Shown: positions 28,990-38,707, counted from the first letter of the stretch. The stretch: 64,000 bases of DNA from Pseudoalteromonas gelatinilytica (GCF_001641615.1 NZ_LRRU01000018.1:62001-126000), one strand, 5' to 3'. Program-made: numbers and translations. Notes: a model not told the origin generated them from the letters alone.

Positions 28990-30858
28990 TTACTTAGCAT
29001 CTAAGAAGCTTTTCAGTAAGTCAGAACGAGAAGGGTGACGTAATTTACGTAACGCTTTCGCTTCGATTTGACGAATACGCTCACGTGTTACGTCAAACTG
29101 TTTACCTACTTCTTCTAATGTATGGTCAGTGTTCATATCGATACCGAAACGCATACGTAATACTTTAGCTTCACGGGCTGTTAAGCCTGCTAATACGTCG
29201 TTTGTAGCGCCACGTAATGATTCCATTGTTGCAGAATCAATAGGTGAGTCGATAGTGGTATCTTCAATGAAGTCACCTAAGTGCGAATCTTCATCATCAC
29301 CGATTGGTGTTTCCATTGAAATTGGCTCTTTTGCGATTTTAAGTACCTTACGGATCTTGTCTTCAGGCATTAACATACGCTCAGCTAATTCTTCTGGGCT
29401 CGGCTCACGACCCATCTCTTGTAGCATTTGACGAGAGATACGGTTTAACTTGTTGATCGTCTCAATCATGTGCACAGGAATACGGATGGTACGTGCTTGG
29501 TCAGCAATCGAACGCGTGATTGCTTGACGGATCCACCATGTCGCATAAGTTGAGAACTTATAACCACGGCGGTATTCGAACTTATCAACCGCTTTCATTA
29601 GACCAATGTTACCCTCTTGGATAAGGTCTAAGAATTGTAAACCACGGTTGGTGTATTTTTTCGCAATCGAAATTACAAGACGTAAGTTCGCTTCAACCAT
29701 TTCTTTTTTCGCACGACGAGCTTTCGCTTCACCGATACTCATACGACGGTTGATGTCTTTAATACGCTCGATGCTAAGACCTGTGCTTTCTTCAATTGCA
29801 CATAACTTATTAATACAACGAATGATCTCTGGCTTAACTTCTTCAAGTGCTACTGAGTATTTCTCGTTTGCAGCAATTTCAAGGTCAATCCAGCTTGAAT
29901 CTGTTTCGTTGTTAGCAAAATGCTTGATGAAGTTCTTTTTCGGTAACTTCGCAATTTGTACAGCTTGCTTCATGATGATACGTTCTTGAACGCGAACGCG
30001 GTCCATCATATCGCGCATGTTGTTTACCATGCGGTCAAACTGTTTTGGCACTAATTTAAATGTTTTAAATAGTTCGCCGATTTCTGCAATAGCTGCTAGT
30101 GAATCAGGGTGTGAGCGACCTTTCTCTTCGAATGTATCACGTGCTTTATTATAAAGGTTACGTAAGTTTTCAAAGTGAATGCGGGCTTCTTCAGGATCAG
30201 GGCCTGTATCGCCGTCGCCATCACCGTCACTATCATCATCGCCATCTTCATCTTCGTCTTCGTCATCAGCTTCGTCGTCTTCGTCGTCAAGCTGTTCTTC
30301 GTTTAACTCTGAACCGATATGAGTAGCAGAAATTTGTGATTCGTCTTCATTATTAGGATCAAAGAAACCTGAAATAATGTCGCTTAAGCGCATTTCTTCA
30401 GCTTCAAATTTGTCCCATTGCTCTAGTAGATAAGTGATTGCTTCTGGGTATTCAGCAACAGAAATCTGTACTTGGTTAATACCTTCCTCAATACGTTTAG
30501 CGATTACGATTTCGCCTTCACGTGTAAGAAGTTCAACAGTACCCATTTCACGCATATACATACGGACAGGGTCAGTTGTTCGACCGATCTCTTTTTCTAC
30601 AGTCGCAAGTGCAGCGGCCGCGGCTTCTGCTGCGTCTTCGTCTGTCGTTGTTTCTTGCATCATTAATTCATCAGCATCAGGTGCGCTTTCGCTTACCTGG
30701 ATACCCATGTCATTAATCATGCTAATGATATCTTCTACCTGATCTGAGTCGATAATGTCTTGTGGAAGGTGATCATTAACTTCTGCAAAAGTTAAATAAC
30801 CTTGCTCTTTACCTTTTTGAATCAGAAGCTTTAATTGTGACTGAGGAGTTGGATCCAT
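28990..30858 (-). CDS. rpoD: RNA polymerase primary sigma factor RpoD (sigma-70)
   Basis: 622 residues. Directs RNA polymerase to housekeeping promoters. Region 1.1 (about 1-80), region 1.2 ([21 protein letters not shown]), the non-conserved insertion with a run of Asp/Glu (about 190-225), then 2.1-2.4 ([35 protein letters not shown]), 3 and 4 ([20 protein letters not shown]). The acidic run resembles that of E. coli and is not unusual. Last gene of rpsU-yqeY-dnaG-rpoD, 123 bases after dnaG; that gap contains a small hairpin at 30905-30923. Confidence 0.99.
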   Translation of the reverse strand: MDPTPQSQLKLLIQKGKEQGYLTFAEVNDHLPQDIIDSDQVEDIISMINDMGIQVSESAPDADELMMQETTTDEDAAEAAAAALATVEKEIGRTTDPVRMYMREMGTVELLTREGEIVIAKRIEEGINQVQISVAEYPEAITYLLEQWDKFEAEEMRLSDIISGFFDPNNEDESQISATHIGSELNEEQLDDEDDEADDEDEDEDGDDDSDGDGDGDTGPDPEEARIHFENLRNLYNKARDTFEEKGRSHPDSLAAIAEIGELFKTFKLVPKQFDRMVNNMRDMMDRVRVQERIIMKQAVQIAKLPKKNFIKHFANNETDSSWIDLEIAANEKYSVALEEVKPEIIRCINKLCAIEESTGLSIERIKDINRRMSIGEAKARRAKKEMVEANLRLVISIAKKYTNRGLQFLDLIQEGNIGLMKAVDKFEYRRGYKFSTYATWWIRQAITRSIADQARTIRIPVHMIETINKLNRISRQMLQEMGREPSPEELAERMLMPEDKIRKVLKIAKEPISMETPIGDDEDSHLGDFIEDTTIDSPIDSATMESLRGATNDVLAGLTAREAKVLRMRFGIDMNTDHTLEEVGKQFDVTRERIRQIEAKALRKLRHPSRSDLLKSFLDAK

Positions 30859-30904
30859 AGAGATTTATTCTTCCACTCTGAAAGTTGATACAACAGGCGC
30901 CAGC

Positions 30905-30923
30905 TCGCTTATTAATTAAGCGA
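30905..30923 (-). other. Intergenic hairpin between dnaG and rpoD
   Basis: Stem TCGCTTA/TAAGCGA (30905-30911, 30917-30923) around TTAAT. No T run follows, so it is not a typical terminator. In E. coli the dnaG-rpoD junction contains an RNA processing site; this hairpin could mark an equivalent, which is inference. Confidence 0.35.
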
Positions 30924-30981
30924 CACGAAAACTAACTAGACGCAGTGAATAGCACAGTATAACAGCATTATTCAATTCTGA

Positions 30982-32733
30982 CTAGCTGTTGCTGCCTTTT
31001 AACGCTTGTGTCAGTAAGTGGCATTCTAGCCTTTCTTCGCTGCTTAAGCCTTGGGTTTTGTCTTTTATTAATAGGGTCTCTAGTCGATAATTTAAACACT
31101 GGTCTTCAATAAATTTAAAAGTATTTTTAAAAACCGTCTCTAAACGATCGTCATTTATTTGGTGCTGCCAAGTTGCTAACTTCACTAGCGCGTCATATTC
31201 AGCGCCACCCCTAAATGACTCTAAAATTTGTGCGGTGGTGACACCTTCACGCTCTAGGGCTAAATGCTGAATGCGTAAAAATAATTCAATACCCGCGATT
31301 TTCATTTCTGCTAATTCTGGCATATAGGCTATGCTGGTCGCCAAATTAGGGTGTTGCAATAAAATCCCAATGGCTTGGCGCATCGGTGTGATTTTAAATT
31401 TTCGTTCAATAGCATGTTGCTGTTTTGGCGATTTAACGCGGTTATTTAATTGCTCCCGCGTACGACCAATTAAACGGCCAAGATGTTCCAAAATATTTTC
31501 TTGGTAAAAATCACTGGGGATTTTTTCAATTAGCGGTAGGGCATCACTGAGTAGTTTTGCTTTACCTGCATCTTGAGTGAGATCAACCTCTTGGCTGAGC
31601 TTATTAAACAGCACCTTGGTAAAATCATCTGCTTCATTTAATCTTGCTTCAAAAGCGTCTTTACCTTCTTTTTGTACTAGCGAATCAGGGTCTTCACCGT
31701 CTGGTAAAAAAACGAACTTCAATGATTTACCATCTGCAAGATAAGGAAGCGCATTCTCAAGCGCTCGCCATGCTGCATCACGACCAGCGCGGTCACCATC
31801 GTAACAACAAATCACTTTATCTGTGGTTCTAAATAACGTGTGCATATGCTCTGCAGTGGTGGCTGTGCCAAGGGCTGCGACAGCATATTCAATGCCTTGC
31901 TCGGCTAGAGCAACGACATCCATGTAGCCTTCAACAATTAAAATATGGTCGAGCTTTTTGTGAGCTTGCTTTGCTTCGTATAATCCATAGAGCTCAAAGC
32001 CTTTGTGGAAGATACGGGTTTCTGGTGAGTTAAGGTACTTAGGACCTTGATCCGCCTGCATAACTCGGCCACCAAACGCAATAACTCGACCACGTTTATC
32101 GCGAATAGGGAACATGAGTCGGTCACGGAAAAAGTCAAATTGACGACCTGGCGATTTTTCAGACGCAAGCTTTAGCTCAATGAGCTGCTCTTTTTGATCT
32201 TTATTGCGGCCAAGTTGCTGGCATAGCGCTTCCCATTCGCTCGGGGCATAGCCAATCATGAACTTTTTCGCTGTTTCTCCGCTTAAGCCACGACCTTTGA
32301 TATAGTCGATAACCGTTTTCGAGTTGGCATGATGCTTTAATTGATGCTGATAAAAGCGTGCTGCGTGTAACATTAAATCGTAATCAGAGCGCTTTTGTTC
32401 GGCTGTACGTTGTGGGCCTGAGCTGCCCCCTTTTTCACGAGGTACGTCTAAATTGAGCATACTCGCTAACTCTTCAATGGCATCAACGAATTCTAATTTG
32501 TCGTATTCCATAACAAATGAAATTGCATTGCCATTGGCACCACAACCAAAGCAGTGGTAAAACTGTTTATCTTGAGAAACGGTAAAAGAGGGTGACTTTT
32601 CGTTGTGGAATGGGCAACAGGCTTGGTAGTCTTTACCTGCTTTTTTTAGGCCAACTCTCGAATCAATTAACTCAACAATATCTGTGCGGGCGAGTAAATC
32701 ATCAATAAACTGTCGAGGGATCTTTCCGGCCAT
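30982..32733 (-). CDS. dnaG: DNA primase DnaG
   Basis: 583 residues. Makes RNA primers for replication at the fork. The N-terminal CHC2 zinc ribbon uses Cys40, His43, Cys61 and Cys64 (CPFHNEKSPSF, FYHCFGCG). The TOPRIM core has ILIVEGYMDVVALAEQG and CYDGDRAGRDAAWRAL. The C-terminal helicase-binding domain is present. Lies between yqeY and rpoD in the macromolecular-synthesis operon. Confidence 0.98.
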   Translation of the reverse strand: MAGKIPRQFIDDLLARTDIVELIDSRVGLKKAGKDYQACCPFHNEKSPSFTVSQDKQFYHCFGCGANGNAISFVMEYDKLEFVDAIEELASMLNLDVPREKGGSSGPQRTAEQKRSDYDLMLHAARFYQHQLKHHANSKTVIDYIKGRGLSGETAKKFMIGYAPSEWEALCQQLGRNKDQKEQLIELKLASEKSPGRQFDFFRDRLMFPIRDKRGRVIAFGGRVMQADQGPKYLNSPETRIFHKGFELYGLYEAKQAHKKLDHILIVEGYMDVVALAEQGIEYAVAALGTATTAEHMHTLFRTTDKVICCYDGDRAGRDAAWRALENALPYLADGKSLKFVFLPDGEDPDSLVQKEGKDAFEARLNEADDFTKVLFNKLSQEVDLTQDAGKAKLLSDALPLIEKIPSDFYQENILEHLGRLIGRTREQLNNRVKSPKQQHAIERKFKITPMRQAIGILLQHPNLATSIAYMPELAEMKIAGIELFLRIQHLALEREGVTTAQILESFRGGAEYDALVKLATWQHQINDDRLETVFKNTFKFIEDQCLNYRLETLLIKDKTQGLSSEERLECHLLTQALKGSNS

Positions 32734-32818
32734 AGCTGTTGTTTTTTCCTGCGCTATCTTTGCGTTCTAAAATAAGATTTGAACACAATTACTGTGTTTA
32801 TGAAAGACTAAAAGCAAG

Positions 32819-32841
32819 AAACCGAGCACTAGGCTCGGTTT
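32819..32841 (-). terminator. Hairpin between yqeY and dnaG (attenuator-like)
   Basis: Stem AAACCGAGC/GCTCGGTTT (32819-32827, 32833-32841) with a 5-base loop. On the minus strand it falls 28 bases past the yqeY stop and before dnaG. The following sequence is only partly T-rich, so it may allow readthrough. E. coli has an attenuating terminator at the comparable rpsU-dnaG position. Confidence 0.6.
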
Positions 32842-32869
32842 GCTTGAATCATACATCTGTATGTGGGGG

Positions 32870-33316
32870 TTAGGCAGTTAATCGTTGCTTGATTAAGCCA
32901 GAAATCTTACCTAAATCGGCACGACCTTCAGCTTTGCTTTTGATAACTCCCATTACCTTACCCATGTCTTGCATACCCGCTGCATTTGTATCAGCAATAG
33001 CCGAGTCAATAAGAGCAATGATTTCTTCTTCACTCAGTTGTTGAGGTAAGAATTCTTCAAGTGCTTTAATCTCATTGGCTTCAATTTCAGCTAAATCTTC
33101 ACGACCCGCATCAATGTACTGGGTGTAAGAATCGCGACGTTGTTTTACAAGCTTCACTAGAACAGCGGTAATACCGTCATCATCAAGTGTAATTTGCTCG
33201 TCAATTTCACGTTGCTTGATTGCTGCAAGTACCATGCGGATTGGCTTAAGACGTTCTTTGTCTTTTGCCTTCATCGCATCTTTTTGCGCATCTTTTAGCG
33301 TTAATAAAAGGCTCAT
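32870..33316 (-). CDS. GatB/YqeY domain protein
   Basis: 148 residues, standard for the YqeY family. Begins MSLLLTLKDAQKDAMKAKDKERL and has EEFLPQQLSEEEI and MGKVMGVIKSKAEGRADLGKISGLIKQRL, the C-terminal helical domain related to the tail of GatB, which is proposed to bind tRNA. No free-standing activity is firmly established. It lies 21 bases after rpsU and before dnaG, an insertion seen in many gammaproteobacteria other than E. coli. Confidence 0.93.
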   Translation of the reverse strand: MSLLLTLKDAQKDAMKAKDKERLKPIRMVLAAIKQREIDEQITLDDDGITAVLVKLVKQRRDSYTQYIDAGREDLAEIEANEIKALEEFLPQQLSEEEIIALIDSAIADTNAAGMQDMGKVMGVIKSKAEGRADLGKISGLIKQRLTA

Positions 33317-33337
33317 TTATACAAGACCAAATACTGA

Positions 33338-33553
33338 TTAGTATAATTTAACGCGACGTGCGTTATCGCGAGAAAGCTTCTTCATGTGACGCTTTACTGC
33401 AGCAGCTTTTTTACGCTTACGCTCAGCTGTTGGTTTTTCATAGTGTTCGCGACGACGAACTTCTGAAAGGATACCTGCTTTTTCACATGAACGCTTGAAG
33501 CGACGAAGTGCTACGTCAAACGGTTCGTTCTCTCTTACTTTAATTACTGGCAT
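33338..33553 (-). CDS. rpsU: 30S ribosomal protein S21 (bS21)
   Basis: 71 residues: [21 protein letters not shown] followed by a Lys/Arg-rich tail ([27 protein letters not shown]). It belongs to the small subunit platform and helps initiation. First gene of the operon and therefore controls primase and sigma-70 supply together with translation capacity. A promoter is visible 79-108 bases upstream. Confidence 0.99.
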
Positions 33554-33631
33554 TAAAAATTCACCTACCTAAATAATGAGCGTTGCTCAAGTTGATCAAA
33601 TAACGATCAAGTGGTTCAAAAATGGTGCGGT

Positions 33632-33661
33632 ATTGTAATCCGAAGCAACACCACATGTAAA
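33632..33661 (-). promoter_or_regulatory. Predicted sigma-70 promoter of the rpsU operon
   Basis: On the minus strand TTTACA (33661-33656) and TACAAT (33637-33632) are separated by 18 bases. Each box matches the consensus at five of six positions, and the site lies upstream of rpsU within the gap to rsmD. Confidence 0.6.
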
Positions 33662-33698
33662 GGATAATATTAACAGAAACTACGTTTGCAAAACAGTG

Positions 33699-34316
33699 TT
33701 AATTTACCTCTCGCTGATATAAGCGGCAAATCACTTGTCCGGCGGTTTTTTCTTTTAAAAGCATCCAGTTATCTGGAATGTCAAGGCTGTTTAATTCGCT
33801 TTCGACTTCAACATATATTAGCGCTTGGGCAGTTAACCAGTTATTTTCTTCGAGTAAAAAACAAGTTTTTTCAGCTAAGTTTTGTCGAAATGGCGGGTCA
33901 ACAAAAACCAAATCAAATTGCTCGTTTTGCGCATTATTAGCTAATAGAGAAAGGCTATTATCTTGTTTAATCACTGCATTATCTAATTTAAGCGTGCTAA
34001 TGTTTTCTTTTAGCTGAATAGCGGCACCTTTATCGAGCTCAAAAAAGGTAGCGCGTTGAGCAAAGCGAGATAAAGCTTCAAACCCTAAGCCGCCAGAACC
34101 GGCAAAGCAGTCAAGAACAGCTGCGCCTCGGGTATCTTGCATTAGCCAGTTAAACACCGTTTCTTTAATGCGATCTGTGGTTGGACGTAACCCTTGCACA
34201 TCTTTTACAGGGAGTTTCCTACCTCGAAATTGTCCGCTAATGATACGAATAAAGCCATTTGCTGATTTATTGTTCGTTGCTTTCACTTGGCGGTTAGCTG
34301 TTGATTTTTTTCTCAT
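33699..34316 (-). CDS. rsmD: 16S rRNA (guanine(966)-N2)-methyltransferase RsmD
   Basis: 205 residues. Methylates G966 in 16S rRNA with SAM. RIISGQFRGRKLPV near the N-terminus, GLRPTTDRIKETVFNWL, motif I VLDCFAGSGGLGFEAL (about 67-82) and catalytic DPPF at 140-143 in LVFVDPPFRQN. Divergent from ftsY, the usual gammaproteobacterial arrangement. Its basic N-terminal extension (about 20 residues) precedes the conserved start. Confidence 0.96.
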   Translation of the reverse strand: MRKKSTANRQVKATNNKSANGFIRIISGQFRGRKLPVKDVQGLRPTTDRIKETVFNWLMQDTRGAAVLDCFAGSGGLGFEALSRFAQRATFFELDKGAAIQLKENISTLKLDNAVIKQDNSLSLLANNAQNEQFDLVFVDPPFRQNLAEKTCFLLEENNWLTAQALIYVEVESELNSLDIPDNWMLLKEKTAGQVICRLYQREVN

Positions 34317-34525
34317 TTAACTCACTAATCATTGGTAACTGACCCCTAGCTCAGATAATATTGTATGCAATAGCTAGCGTGTCATTTTTCTACTGCGCTA
34401 AAAGTGATAGTATTGCGACCTTAGCGATAGATGGTACCTGTTTATGTTTGGCTAAAATGCTGAACTGTCACCAAACTATTATTCATGTAAGTTTATCAGA
34501 TTTTTATAAGTGGTTATTAGCAAGT

Positions 34526-36667
34526 ATGGCAAAAAAAAGTAAATTCCTGTCTTGGTTTGGTTTTGGCAAATCAGATAAGCAACAAGCAGAGCAAGCAGCA
34601 AAAGAGGCTGATAACCAGAAGCAAATAGAAGAACAACAGCGAATTGAAGCCGAAAAGGCAGAAGCTGAACGTTTAGAACAAGAACGCATTGCTGCAGAAA
34701 AGTTAGAAGCAGAACGTTTAGAGCAAGAGCGTATTGCTGCAGAAAAGGCAGAAGCTGAACGTGTAGAGCAAGAGCGTATCGCTGCAGAAAAGTTAGAAGC
34801 AGAACGTTTAGAGCAAGAGCGTATCACTGCAGAAAAGGCAGAAGCTGAACGTGTAGAGCAAGAGCGTATCACTGCAGAAAAGCTAGAAGCTGAACGTTTA
34901 GAACAAGAACGTATCGCTGCAGAAAAGGCTGAGGCGGAACGTATAGAACAAGAACGCATTGCGGCAGAAAAGGCAGAAGCGGAGCGTTTAGAGCAAGAAC
35001 GCATTGCTGCAGAAAAAGCAGAAGCTGAGCGTTTAGCTCAAGAGCAGCAAGCGGCAGAACAACAACGTCAAGAACAACAAGCTCGTCTTGCTGAGCAAGA
35101 AGCAGCAATGAAATTAGAGCAAGAACGTGCTGCAGCAGAACAGGCGCAGCGTGAAGCCGAGCAAATTGCTGCAGAAAAGGCAGAGGCAGAGCGTTTAGAA
35201 CAAGAACGCATTGCGGCAGAAAAGGCAGAAGCTGAACGTCTAGAGCAAGAACGCATTGTTGCAGAAAAGGCAGAATCGGAACGTTTAGAGCAAGAACGTA
35301 TCGCGGCAGAAAAGGCAGAAGCTGAACGTGTAGAGCAAGAGCGTATCGCGGCAGAGAAAGCACAAGCGGAACGTTTAGAGCAAGAACGCATTGCGGCAGA
35401 AAAAGCAGAAGCTGAGCGTTTAGAACAAGAGCGTATTGCGGCAGAGAAAGCAGAAGCGGAACGTTTAGAACAAGAACGCATTGCGGCAGAAAAAGCAGAA
35501 GCTGAGCGTTTAGAACAAGAGCGTATCGCTGCTGAAAAAGCAGAAGCGGAACGTTTAGAACAAGAGCGCATTGCTGCTGAAAAAGCACAAGCGGAGCGCT
35601 TAGAGCAAGAACGTATCGCGGCAGAGAAAGCAGAAGCGGAACGTTTAGAGCAAGAGCGTATCGCGGCAGAAAAAGCGGAAGCGGAACGTTTAGAGCAAGA
35701 GAAAGCTGCTCAAGCAGCTGCTGAAAAACCTAAGAAAGAAGGTTTCTTTGCACGTCTTAAAAAAGGTCTATTAAAAACTCGCGTTAATATCGGTTCTGGT
35801 TTTGCGTCTATATTTAGCGGTAAGAAAATTGACGATGAGTTATTTGAAGAACTAGAAACACAATTACTGACAGCCGATTTAGGTGTTGATACAACAATGA
35901 AGTTGATTGATAACCTAACCGATGCAGCCGATCGTAAGCAGTTAAAAGATGGCGATGCTTTATACGAGTTAATGAAGCAAGAAATGGCAAGTATGCTTAA
36001 AACCGCTGAGCAGCCGTTGGTTGTAAGCGGTGAGAAAAAGCCATTTGTTATCTTAATGGTGGGTGTAAATGGTGTAGGTAAAACCACCACGATTGGTAAA
36101 TTAGCGAAGCAGTTCCAAAACGAAGGTAAGTCAGTGATGCTTGCTGCGGGTGATACCTTCCGTGCTGCAGCGGTTGAACAGCTGCAAGTATGGGGTGAGC
36201 GTAATAGCATTCCTGTGATTGCTCAACATACAGGTGCAGACAGTGCGTCAGTGGTTTTTGATGCATTTCAGGCGGCAAAAGCCCGTAATGTTGACGTGTT
36301 AATCGCCGATACAGCAGGGCGCTTGCAAAATAAAGATAACCTAATGCAAGAGCTTGAAAAAATTGCCCGTGTAATGAAGAAAATTGACCCAGATGCACCG
36401 CATGAAGTTATGTTAACTATTGATGCAGGTACAGGTCAAAACGCAATTAGCCAAGTTAAATTATTTAATGAATGTGTTGGTTTAACGGGCATTACTTTAT
36501 CTAAACTAGATGGTACCGCTAAAGGTGGTGTGATTTTCGCCGTTGCAGATAAATTTAATATCCCAATTCGTTACATTGGTGTTGGTGAAGGTATTGATGA
36601 TTTACGTACCTTTAATAGTAGTGACTTTATTGATGCACTATTTAGCCAAGACGAGGATGACGCATAA
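34526..36667 (+). CDS. ftsY: Signal recognition particle receptor FtsY with long repeat domain
   Basis: 713 residues, far longer than E. coli FtsY (497). GTPase that docks SRP-ribosome complexes at the inner membrane. The start ATG at 34526 gives [15 protein letters not shown], a basic amphipathic membrane-targeting start. Residues about 40-395 are the A domain, mostly 15-residue [15 protein letters not shown] units that predict a long charged helix. The NG domain follows: [15 protein letters not shown] (G1), [20 protein letters not shown] (G3), [12 protein letters not shown] (G4/G5). An in-frame ATG at 34361 is rejected because the intervening residues are unlike FtsY. First gene of ftsYEX, with a terminator-like hairpin before ftsE. 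Confidence 0.97.
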   Translation: MAKKSKFLSWFGFGKSDKQQAEQAAKEADNQKQIEEQQRIEAEKAEAERLEQERIAAEKLEAERLEQERIAAEKAEAERVEQERIAAEKLEAERLEQERITAEKAEAERVEQERITAEKLEAERLEQERIAAEKAEAERIEQERIAAEKAEAERLEQERIAAEKAEAERLAQEQQAAEQQRQEQQARLAEQEAAMKLEQERAAAEQAQREAEQIAAEKAEAERLEQERIAAEKAEAERLEQERIVAEKAESERLEQERIAAEKAEAERVEQERIAAEKAQAERLEQERIAAEKAEAERLEQERIAAEKAEAERLEQERIAAEKAEAERLEQERIAAEKAEAERLEQERIAAEKAQAERLEQERIAAEKAEAERLEQERIAAEKAEAERLEQEKAAQAAAEKPKKEGFFARLKKGLLKTRVNIGSGFASIFSGKKIDDELFEELETQLLTADLGVDTTMKLIDNLTDAADRKQLKDGDALYELMKQEMASMLKTAEQPLVVSGEKKPFVILMVGVNGVGKTTTIGKLAKQFQNEGKSVMLAAGDTFRAAAVEQLQVWGERNSIPVIAQHTGADSASVVFDAFQAAKARNVDVLIADTAGRLQNKDNLMQELEKIARVMKKIDPDAPHEVMLTIDAGTGQNAISQVKLFNECVGLTGITLSKLDGTAKGGVIFAVADKFNIPIRYIGVGEGIDDLRTFNSSDFIDALFSQDEDDA
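34649..35053 (+). repeat. In-gene tandem repeat block 1 (45-bp units)
   Basis: Eight units of 45 bases (34649-35008) plus a degenerate ninth to 35053. Each encodes a variant of [15 protein letters not shown]; Leu/Ala alternate at position 4 and Leu/Val/Ile at position 9. The reading frame is kept throughout. Confidence 0.93.
35171..35710 (+). repeat. In-gene tandem repeat block 2 (45-bp units)
   Basis: Twelve consecutive 45-base units, the last one degenerating to ..EQEKAA. The units are more alike than in block 1, suggesting more recent expansion. A Gln-rich spacer of 39 residues (35054-35170) separates the two blocks. Confidence 0.93.
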
Positions 36668-36673
36668 TTAACT

Positions 36674-36697
36674 AAAGGGAGCTTGCTCCCTTTTTCG
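36674..36697 (+). terminator. Hairpin terminator between ftsY and ftsE
   Basis: Stem AAAGGGAG/CTCCCTTT (36674-36681, 36686-36693) with a 4-base loop and a T run, 7 bases past the ftsY stop. It could reduce ftsEX expression relative to ftsY. Confidence 0.65.
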
Positions 36698-36720
36698 CTG
36701 CAAGATGATTGATAACTAAA

Positions 36721-37398
36721 ATGATAAATTTTCAGCAAGTCAGTAAAACATACCCAGGCGGCCATCGTGCCCTTGAAAAAGTCAGCTTTCATATCAAGCC
36801 TGGCGAACTGGCCTTTTTAACCGGGCACAGTGGTGCAGGTAAAAGTACCCTATTGAAGCTTATTAGCTTGATGGAGCGCCCATCGGCAGGGCAGGTGCTT
36901 ATTAATGGTGTTGATTTGAATGCGGTTAAATCACGCCAGATCCCTTATGTGCGCCGCGACATTGGTATCATCTTTCAGAATCACCGCTTACTAGAACGTT
37001 ACTCTGTGTTTGATAATGTTGCCTTACCTTTAATTATTGAAGGCACGCACCACAAGCAAATAGCTAAACGTGTTCACGGTGCGCTTGATAAAGTTGGGTT
37101 ACTTGATAAAGCGAAGTGTAATCCAGCAACCTTATCAGGTGGTGAGCAGCAGCGTGTTGGTATTGCTCGTGCTATCGTCAATTCACCGCCAATTCTATTA
37201 GCTGATGAGCCAACCGGTAACTTAGACCCTGAGCTTTCAATGGACATATTACGTTTATTCGAAGACTTTAATAATCATGGCACAACCGTACTGATTGCAA
37301 CCCATGACATTGGCTTAATTGCGCGTATGCGTTATCGCAGCCTAACACTGAAAGATGGCCGTATGATTGACGATCCGTTAGCTGAGGGGGCACTATGA
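36721..37398 (+). CDS. ftsE: Cell division ABC-type ATPase FtsE
   Basis: 225 residues. With FtsX it regulates septal peptidoglycan hydrolases through EnvC-type activators. Walker A is GHSGAGKST, the signature LSGGEQQR, and Walker B ILLADEPTGNLDP. ATG at 36721 (MINFQQVSKTYPGG) fits the family; an in-frame TTG at 36709 is less likely. Overlaps ftsX by four bases (ATGA), indicating coupled translation. Confidence 0.98.
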   Translation: MINFQQVSKTYPGGHRALEKVSFHIKPGELAFLTGHSGAGKSTLLKLISLMERPSAGQVLINGVDLNAVKSRQIPYVRRDIGIIFQNHRLLERYSVFDNVALPLIIEGTHHKQIAKRVHGALDKVGLLDKAKCNPATLSGGEQQRVGIARAIVNSPPILLADEPTGNLDPELSMDILRLFEDFNNHGTTVLIATHDIGLIARMRYRSLTLKDGRMIDDPLAEGAL

Positions 37399-38381
37399 GT
37401 TTATTGTTTAAAAGCCGCAACAGCCAAAACGAACGTCAGAAAAAGTCATTTTTAGCAGCGCCTTATTTCTTCTTTATTAATCTTATTCGTCAAGGTGTGC
37501 ATAGCTTAGGTGAAATGTGGCGAACACCTCTTGCTTCATTGATGACCATTGCCGTATTAGGATTAAGCTTAACGCTGCCAGCGACACTTTATTTAGTGGT
37601 TAAAAATGTCTCGCAAGTAAGCACTGGCTTTGAAGATGCTGCAGAGATTTCGTTGTTCGTAAAAGAAACTATGAGCGAGCAACAAACACAAACCTTGGTT
37701 AAGCGTTTAGCACTCTACCCTGAAGTAGATAAAGTGGAGTTTGTTTCAAAGGGCGACGCCCTCACTGAATTTAAACAAGTATCAGGATTTGGCCAAGCAC
37801 TTGAATATTTAGATGCGAACCCGTTACCAGATGTTGTTATTGTTACACCGACAGCACGATACCGTCAGCCAAATACGGCAAAACAATTACTGCAAAAGCT
37901 TGAAGCCGAAAGAGAAGTTGATTTTGGTAAACTCGATATTGCTTGGCTTGAGCGATTAAATGCACTTTTAAGTTTATTAAAAGAAAGCGTGATCACCATT
38001 GCTCTACTATTATTAACCTCCGTCACCCTGATCATTGGTAATACTATCCGCTTATCAATCATGGATAAGAAAGATGAAATTCAAGTGATGAAGTTAGTAG
38101 GGGCGACAAACACCTTTATTCATGCGCCATTTTTATGGACAGGGATTTGGTACGGTATTATTGGCGGTTTGTTCTCTTTTATTTGTGTTGCATTAATGAT
38201 GTGGTGGCTTGGTGCTGCTGTAAGTGATGTTGCGGGTGTTTATGAAACCAGCTTTGACTTAATTGGTTTAACACTCTCAGAGTTTGGCATTTTAGTCGCG
38301 CTTGCAACAGGCTTAGGATTTGTTGGTTCTTACCTATCAGTTAACCGCTACATAAAAGAAATTGAACCCGATAAAGTGTAA
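37395..38381 (+). CDS. ftsX: Cell division protein FtsX
   Basis: 328 residues, inner-membrane partner of FtsE. A basic cytoplasmic N-terminus, TM1 near 50-72, a periplasmic loop of about 100 residues that in relatives contacts EnvC, then three membrane helices with the FtsX/MacB-type region SIMDKKDEIQVMKLVGAT. The tail NRYIKEIEPDKV is cytoplasmic. The last base of the stop codon is also the first base of a fold-back repeat element (38381-38542). Confidence 0.97.
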   Translation: MSLLFKSRNSQNERQKKSFLAAPYFFFINLIRQGVHSLGEMWRTPLASLMTIAVLGLSLTLPATLYLVVKNVSQVSTGFEDAAEISLFVKETMSEQQTQTLVKRLALYPEVDKVEFVSKGDALTEFKQVSGFGQALEYLDANPLPDVVIVTPTARYRQPNTAKQLLQKLEAEREVDFGKLDIAWLERLNALLSLLKESVITIALLLLTSVTLIIGNTIRLSIMDKKDEIQVMKLVGATNTFIHAPFLWTGIWYGIIGGLFSFICVALMMWWLGAAVSDVAGVYETSFDLIGLTLSEFGILVALATGLGFVGSYLSVNRYIKEIEPDKV

Positions 38382-38542
38382 TACCAATCGACTTAAGTAT
38401 TTAACCAATCTAGCGAGCTAAATAAAGCGCTAACTGCGTTATAAATTTTTCATGTAGAACTACTATATGTCAAAATATATGCCTTGTTATCACTTCATTT
38501 ATCTGTCGCTATAATTGGTCAGTAACTTAACACGATTGGTAT
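38381..38542. repeat. 162-bp fold-back (MITE-like) intergenic element
   Basis: The ends ATACCAATCG (38381-38390) and CGATTGGTAT (38533-38542) are perfect 10-bp inverted repeats. Inside, the arms remain imperfectly complementary (TTAAGT, ACCAAT, TAGCGA and a central TAGAACTACTATATG palindrome-like stretch), so the element can fold into one long hairpin. It has no ORF. This fits a nonautonomous MITE or an extragenic palindromic repeat; no second copy was noticed in the window. Confidence 0.7.
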
Positions 38543-38673
38543 GAATTTTTTGTTACACTGCTCTTTTAGCGATAAATAGTAGTCGCTGTTAATTTATCAA
38601 AATATCACTCCAAGCTAGAATTCATCGCTTATTCAGCGTGTTAGCGTAGACTAAAAATAGATACAAAAACCAC

Positions 38674-38702
38674 TTGATTTGAACTTTAAAAAAGTTTTTA
38701 AT
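38674..38702 (+). promoter_or_regulatory. Predicted sigma-70 promoter of rpoH
   Basis: TTGATT (38674-38679) and TTTAAT (38697-38702) are separated by 17 bases. The start of transcription would fall near 38709, inside the CIRCE operator. The bases GAACTT at 38681-38686 also equal a sigma-E -35 box, but no good sigma-E -10 follows. Confidence 0.55.
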
Positions 38703-38707
38703 TGAAG

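Noticed and set aside
30180-30300. Asp/Glu-rich insertion in RpoD as an anomaly
   Set aside because: A similar acidic run occurs in the non-conserved region of E. coli RpoD, so it is ordinary.
33686-34017. Plus-strand ORFs across rsmD
   Set aside because: Shadow frames of rsmD without ribosome binding sites.
34504-35588. Long open frames on the minus strand opposite the FtsY repeats
   Set aside because: The repeat unit is 45 bases, a multiple of three, so a stop-free antisense unit stays open through all copies. The predicted products are low-complexity and lack ribosome binding sites.
34649-35710. CRISPR-like regular repeats
   Set aside because: The repeats are contiguous without unique spacers and encode in-frame protein repeats of FtsY.
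38681-38686. Sigma-E promoter of rpoH (GAACTT)
   Set aside because: The -35 box is exact, but no acceptable -10 occurs 15-17 bases downstream, and it sits inside the better sigma-70 promoter.
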